Source: BS750m-G62 sp964577175 (lineage in GTDB: Bacteria; Planctomycetota; Phycisphaerae; FEN-1346). From it: a DNA stretch of 64,000 nucleotides. Positions 61,155-64,000 of this stretch are shown here, one piece after another (position 1 is the first letter of the stretch; each line of letters starts with the position of its first letter). The translations under genes and the position numbers were made by a program. The stretch is from positions 1 through 64,000 of the forward strand of contig CAZNYC010000002.1 of the NCBI GenBank assembly GCA_964577175.1, written 5' to 3'. Under the pieces are notes generated by a model. That model did no database searches and was not told the origin of the DNA. It saw only the letters and a program-made list of their open reading frames with translations.

Positions 61155-61574
61155 ATGACGGTCGCCTTCGCGGTTTGGGACAATCGGATCTCGCCCGTCT
61201 TCGACACCGCCGGCACGGTGCTGGTGGCGGAGATGGATGGCGGCCGGTTGACCGGCCGGCGGGAGGAGCCGATCCACGGCCATCTGCCGAGCGAGAAAGC
61301 CGCCTGCCTGAAGGCCCTTGGCGCCCGGACGCTGGTCTGCGGGGCGATTTCCCGACCCTTGGCCGAGGCCGTTGCCGCCGAAGGCATCCGCCTCGTGCCG
61401 TTCGTGGCCGGGACCGTCGAGGAGGTCGTCACGGCCTACGCGCAGGGCCTTCTGCCGGGGCCCACCTTCGCGATGCCCGGCTGCGGACGGCGACGGCGAG
61501 GCCGCTTCGGCCGCGGCGGCGGACGCGGTGGCGGGAGAGGTCGCGGCATGGGCCGCGGTCGTGGCTTTCTGTGA
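61155..61574 (+). CDS. NifX/NifB-like Fe-S or Fe-Mo cofactor-binding protein with cationic Gly-Arg tail
   Basis: This 139-residue protein has a NifX/dinitrogenase-cofactor-type domain (about residues 1-110; FAVWDNRISPVFDTAGTVLV, GARTLVCGAISRPLA, VPFVAGTVEEVVTAYAQG). The last ~30 residues are Gly and Arg only, apart from a few others (RRRRGRFGRGGG, GRGMGRGRGFL). A NifX-like domain plus cationic tail recalls IssA, the thioferrate storage protein of Pyrococcus; the match is architectural only. No nif genes are near. ATG 61155 follows CGGAGGTG. It is the first gene downstream of the sigma-54 promoter. Confidence 0.85.
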   Translation: MTVAFAVWDNRISPVFDTAGTVLVAEMDGGRLTGRREEPIHGHLPSEKAACLKALGARTLVCGAISRPLAEAVAAEGIRLVPFVAGTVEEVVTAYAQGLLPGPTFAMPGCGRRRRGRFGRGGGRGGGRGRGMGRGRGFL

Positions 61575-61603
61575 TGACGGAGTCCGGCAAGGGTAATGTG
61601 AGA

Positions 61604-61705
61604 TTGTCATTCTGAGGCGCCGCTTGCGGGGCCATAGAATCTCGCCGTGCGAAAGGCGACAAGGCGAGATGCTTCGTCGGCCTCGCGGCCTCCTCAGAAT
61701 GACAA
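61604..61705. repeat. family B MITE-like palindrome
   Basis: TTGTCATTCTGAGGCGC at the left and CCTCAGAATGACAA at the right, with AGAATCTCGCCGTGCG and AAGGCGAGATGCTTCG arms. It lies within the sigma-54 operon between its first two genes. Confidence 0.85.
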
Positions 61706-61731
61706 CCATGAAGATTCGAAAGGAGTTTATC

Positions 61732-62001
61732 ATGCCTCGAGGCGACGGCACAGGACCCACAGGTCAAGGCCCCCGCACCGGTCGCGGCATGGGGGGCAGA
61801 GGACAAGGCATGGGTGGCGGCGCTGGCCGAGGCCGAGGCGCCGGTGGCGGCCGTGGACGCATGGGCGGACCGGCCGCCGGGGGCGCCGGAGGCACGTGCG
61901 TCTGTCCCCGCTGCGGCCACACCCTCGTGCACCAGCGCGGCACGCCCTGCAGCGGGGTCCCGTGCCCGAAATGCGGTGCGGCCATGACGCGCGGCGGGTG
62001 A
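61732..62001 (+). CDS. DUF5320-like Gly/Arg-rich protein with zinc-ribbon C-terminus
   Basis: This 89-residue protein begins PRGDGTGPTGQGPRTGRGMG, the signature of small DUF5320-type proteins found beside NifX-like and ParA-like genes. The middle is Gly/Arg/Met-rich. The C-terminus has CVCPRCGHTLVHQRGTPC and GVPCPKCGAAM, two CxxC pairs that should bind zinc or an iron-sulfur cluster. ATG 61732 follows AAAGGAG. The function is unknown; it probably works with the neighbouring cofactor-handling proteins. Confidence 0.8.
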   Translation: MPRGDGTGPTGQGPRTGRGMGGRGQGMGGGAGRGRGAGGGRGRMGGPAAGGAGGTCVCPRCGHTLVHQRGTPCSGVPCPKCGAAMTRGG

Positions 62002-62067
62002 CGGAAACTCCTGAGGAAGCTGGTCTGTTGAATCAACGATAGAACGTCTGAATGAAGGAGGCAAACG

Positions 62068-62451
62068 ATGCCAGGTGGAGATGGAACCGGACCGATGGGT
62101 ATGGGCCCGATGACCGGCCGGGCGGCCGGCTACTGCGCCGGCTACGGCATGCCGGGATACATGAATCCGATTCCCGGCCGCGGCGGCGCCTGGGGCTGGG
62201 GTCGTGGAGGCGGTTGGGGCCGAGGCCGCGGCGGCTGGGGCCGCCGGAACTGGTTCTACGCAACCGGATCGCCGGGCTGGCAGCGCGCCGCCATGGGCAT
62301 GCCCGCCTGGGGCGGGGTGCCTTTCGGCGCGGCCGCACCGACCCCGGACGCCGAGAAGCAGTTCCTCGGCCAACAGGTCGAGGCGCTCCAGCAGCAACTC
62401 GACGCCGCCCGCGCCCGCCTCGATGAACTGGCCACGCAGGAGAGCGAATAG
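62068..62451 (+). CDS. DUF5320-family protein
   Basis: This 127-residue protein has the DUF5320 N-terminus (PGGDGTGPMGMGPMTGRAAG), then a Gly/Trp/Arg-rich stretch (WGWGRGGGWGRGRGG), and a C-terminal coiled coil (AEKQFLGQQVEALQQQLDAA). It follows the zinc-ribbon paralogue by 66 bp, with GAAGGAGG upstream. The function is unknown; DUF5320 genes are commonly linked to NifX/NifB-like and ferredoxin-ParA genes, as here. Confidence 0.85.
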   Translation: MPGGDGTGPMGMGPMTGRAAGYCAGYGMPGYMNPIPGRGGAWGWGRGGGWGRGRGGWGRRNWFYATGSPGWQRAAMGMPAWGGVPFGAAAPTPDAEKQFLGQQVEALQQQLDAARARLDELATQESE

Positions 62452-62469
62452 GGCAGACAGGCCCGTGTG

Positions 62470-62503
62470 TGGCGCGGCGGGTCTCCGCACCCGCCGCGCT
62501 GTC
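62470..62503. repeat. single-hairpin family A fragment
   Basis: GCGCGGCGGGT-CTCCGC-ACCCGCCGCGC, the first half of a family A element only. It lies between the DUF5320 gene and the second NifX-like gene. Confidence 0.8.
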
Positions 62504-62527
62504 TCATGGACAGATGGGAGGACCGCC

Positions 62528-62890
62528 ATGAAACTCTGCATCACGGCCCGGGGCGACACGCTCGAGGCCGCCGTCGATCCGCGCTTCGGCCGCGCCGCCT
62601 GCTTCATCGTCTACGATACCGAGACCGACCAGTGGCGCGCCGTCGACAACACCCAGAACCTCCAGGCCGCCGGCGGCGCCGGCGTCCAGGCCGGCCAGAA
62701 CGTGGCGAACCTGGAAGCCGACGTCGTCCTGACGGGCCACTGTGGGCCGAAGGCGTTCCGCACGCTCGGCGCCGCCGGCATCCAGGTCATCGTGGGCGCC
62801 CGTGGCACCGTGGCCGACGCCGTTGCGCAGTACAAGGCCGGCAACCTGACACCGACCGAGGCCCCGGACGTCCAGGGCCACTGGATGTGA
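62528..62890 (+). CDS. NifX/dinitrogenase iron-molybdenum cofactor-type protein
   Basis: This 120-residue single-domain protein has the family N-terminus KLCITARGDTLEAAVDPRFG, the segment CFIVYDTETDQWRAVDN, GAGVQAGQNVANLEADVVLT, and GHCGPKAFRTLGAAGI with a conserved His-Cys. It has no cationic tail, unlike the first NifX-like gene of the operon. ATG 62528 follows TGGGAGG. It probably carries or scavenges an Fe-S or Mo-type cofactor. The next gene starts 2 bp after its stop. Confidence 0.9.
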   Translation: MKLCITARGDTLEAAVDPRFGRAACFIVYDTETDQWRAVDNTQNLQAAGGAGVQAGQNVANLEADVVLTGHCGPKAFRTLGAAGIQVIVGARGTVADAVAQYKAGNLTPTEAPDVQGHWM

Positions 62891-62892
62891 CC

Positions 62893-63756
62893 ATGATCCT
62901 CGCAATGGCTTCCGGCAAGGGCGGCACGGGCAAGACGACCGTCGCGGTGAACCTGGCGGCGGCGCTGGCGCGGCCGGTGCGGGTGCTCGACGGCGACGTC
63001 GAGGAGCCCAACTGCCACGTCTTCCTCGGGGCCGACATCGAGACTGCCGAGTCCGTCGGCGTGCCCGTCCCCGTCGTGGACGAGGCGGCCTGCACGGCCT
63101 GCGGCGAGTGTGCCGAGATGTGTCAATACAACGCCATCGTCTCGCTCAAGACCAGGCCGCTCGTCTTTCCGGAACTGTGCCACGGCTGCGGCGGGTGCAC
63201 GCTCGTCTGCCCCGAGGGCGCCATCACCGAGGAGGACCGCGAGGTGGGCGTCGTCGAAACCGGCCGCGCCGGCCCCATCGCCTTCGTCCAGGGCCGCATG
63301 AACCTGGGCGAACCGATGGCCCCGCCGCTCATCCGGGCGGTCAAGCGGCACATCGAGGCGGACGAGGTCAACCTCCTCGACTGTCCCCCCGGCACGGCGT
63401 GCCCGATGATTACGGCCGTCCGGGGGACGGACTTCGTCCTGCTCGTGACCGAACCCACGCCGTTCGGCCTGCACGATCTGACCCTGGCCGTCGACACGGT
63501 CCGGATGCTGGGCATCCCGTTCGGCGTGGTCGTCAATCGCGTGGGCGTGGGCGACGACCGCGTCCACCGGTACTGCGCCGAGGAGAGCGTGCCGGTGCTC
63601 ATGGAGATTCCCGACGACCGCCGCATCGCCGAGGCGTATTCGCGCGGCGAGTTGGCGATCGACGTGGCCCACGACCTGCGCGAGGCGTTCGTCCGACTCT
63701 TCGAAACGGTCTCGGAGACGGTGACCCGGCACCAGGCAGCGCAGGCGGAGCCCTGA
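62893..63756 (+). CDS. ParA/MinD-family ATPase with inserted 2[4Fe-4S] ferredoxin domain
   Basis: This 287-residue P-loop protein has the deviant Walker A SGKGGTGKTTVAVNLAAAL and DGDVEEPNCHVFL. A ferredoxin insertion (about residues 60-110) has CTACGECAEMCQYNAI and CHGCGGCTLVCPEGAI, then LLDCPPGTACPMI (Walker B region) and FVLLVTEPTPFGLHDL. Such Mrp/MinD-like ferredoxin ATPases are encoded in tandem pairs beside NifX-like genes and are thought to assemble or transfer Fe-S clusters. Only one copy is seen here. Confidence 0.9.
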   Translation: MILAMASGKGGTGKTTVAVNLAAALARPVRVLDGDVEEPNCHVFLGADIETAESVGVPVPVVDEAACTACGECAEMCQYNAIVSLKTRPLVFPELCHGCGGCTLVCPEGAITEEDREVGVVETGRAGPIAFVQGRMNLGEPMAPPLIRAVKRHIEADEVNLLDCPPGTACPMITAVRGTDFVLLVTEPTPFGLHDLTLAVDTVRMLGIPFGVVVNRVGVGDDRVHRYCAEESVPVLMEIPDDRRIAEAYSRGELAIDVAHDLREAFVRLFETVSETVTRHQAAQAEP

Positions 63757-63760
63757 CACC

Positions 63761-64000
63761 GTGGCCGAACGCGCCCAATACGTGTACGGCCCCGTGCCGT
63801 CGCGGCGGCTGGGGCGGTCGCTCGGCGTCGACATCGTACCGTTCAAGACGTGCACCTATGACTGCCTGTACTGCCAGTTGGGCCGGACGACGAACCGGAC
63901 GCTGCGCCGCGAGGCGTACGTGCCCGTGGATGCCGTCGTCGCGGACGTCGAGCGGCGCCTGGCGGACCTCGACGCCCCGCCGCACTACGTCACGCTGGCG
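63761..64000 (+). CDS. radical SAM protein (truncated by window end)
   Basis: The first 80 residues of a radical SAM enzyme: YVYGPVPSRRLGRSLGVDIV followed by CTYDCLYCQLG, the CxxxCxxC [4Fe-4S]/SAM motif. The start is GTG 63761, 4 bp after the ATPase stop. The GPVPSRRLGxSLGxD beginning matches small radical SAM proteins often found with Fe-S ATPase genes. The rest lies beyond the window. Confidence 0.88.
   Translation, partial: MAERAQYVYGPVPSRRLGRSLGVDIVPFKTCTYDCLYCQLGRTTNRTLRREAYVPVDAVVADVERRLADLDAPPHYVTLA

Overview
The window is 64 kb of very GC-rich DNA with three 100-N scaffold gaps, so it is probably part of a metagenome-assembled or draft genome. The gene content points to Planctomycetota, most likely an anaerobic or facultative Phycisphaerae-like lineage. 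The evidence is a decayed secreted protein with an N-terminal LEPLQQRLLLAA motif (the planctomycete LEPRxLLSA type) and dockerin-like Asp-rich C-terminal repeats, a Tat-exported sulfatase, an S55 (SpoIVB-type) peptidase, an ECF sigma factor paired with a zinc-finger/PQQ-propeller anti-sigma protein, and intergenic spaces packed with palindromic repeats. This assignment is inferred from gene content; no rRNA marker is present.

Layout. 0.3-10 kb: sugar kinases, lptB, an enlarged signal peptidase I, HtrA protease, a TIM-barrel isomerase, thiL and tsaE. 10-21 kb (minus strand): secreted propeller protein, S55 peptidase, O6-methylguanine methyltransferase, PHP hydrolase, LPG-synthase-type membrane protein, a 2-hydroxyacyl-CoA dehydratase-like protein and a GH63-like glycosidase. 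21-27 kb: prfA, a two-gene HEPN module of visibly lower GC with its own promoter, a split spermidine-synthase-like pair and a broken secreted-protein gene. 27-30 kb: a perR-catalase-peroxiredoxin oxidative-stress cluster with a shared putative operator. 30-35 kb: a divergent secreted propeller protein and sulfatase, then a histidine kinase with an N-terminal Rossmann domain and its receiver. 35-43 kb: a [NiFe]-hydrogenase operon (NuoE/NuoF/NuoG-like diaphorase plus HoxY/HoxH plus maturation protease). Its NuoF subunit carries the extra clusters typical of electron-bifurcating enzymes. 44-50 kb: PolX, an Nramp transporter, and an ECF sigma/anti-sigma pair. 50-58.5 kb: a complete TonB transport system (receptor, DUF3450, TtpC, ExbB, ExbD, TonB, TPR protein). 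59-64 kb: a sigma-54 activator followed by a sigma-54 promoter with two matched upstream palindromes, driving NifX-like proteins, Gly/Arg-rich DUF5320-type proteins, a ferredoxin-containing ParA/MinD ATPase and a radical SAM protein.

The most unusual signal lies between and inside the genes. At least two MITE-like palindromic families (called A and B here) recur about every 3-6 kb. Family A is a pair of hairpins with complementary loops, and its ends often coincide with stop codons. One family A copy lies in frame inside the S55 peptidase. A cluster of repeats sits inside the signal peptide of the TonB-associated TPR protein. No tRNA, rRNA or CRISPR array was found by eye. All family assignments come from motif recognition without database searches.
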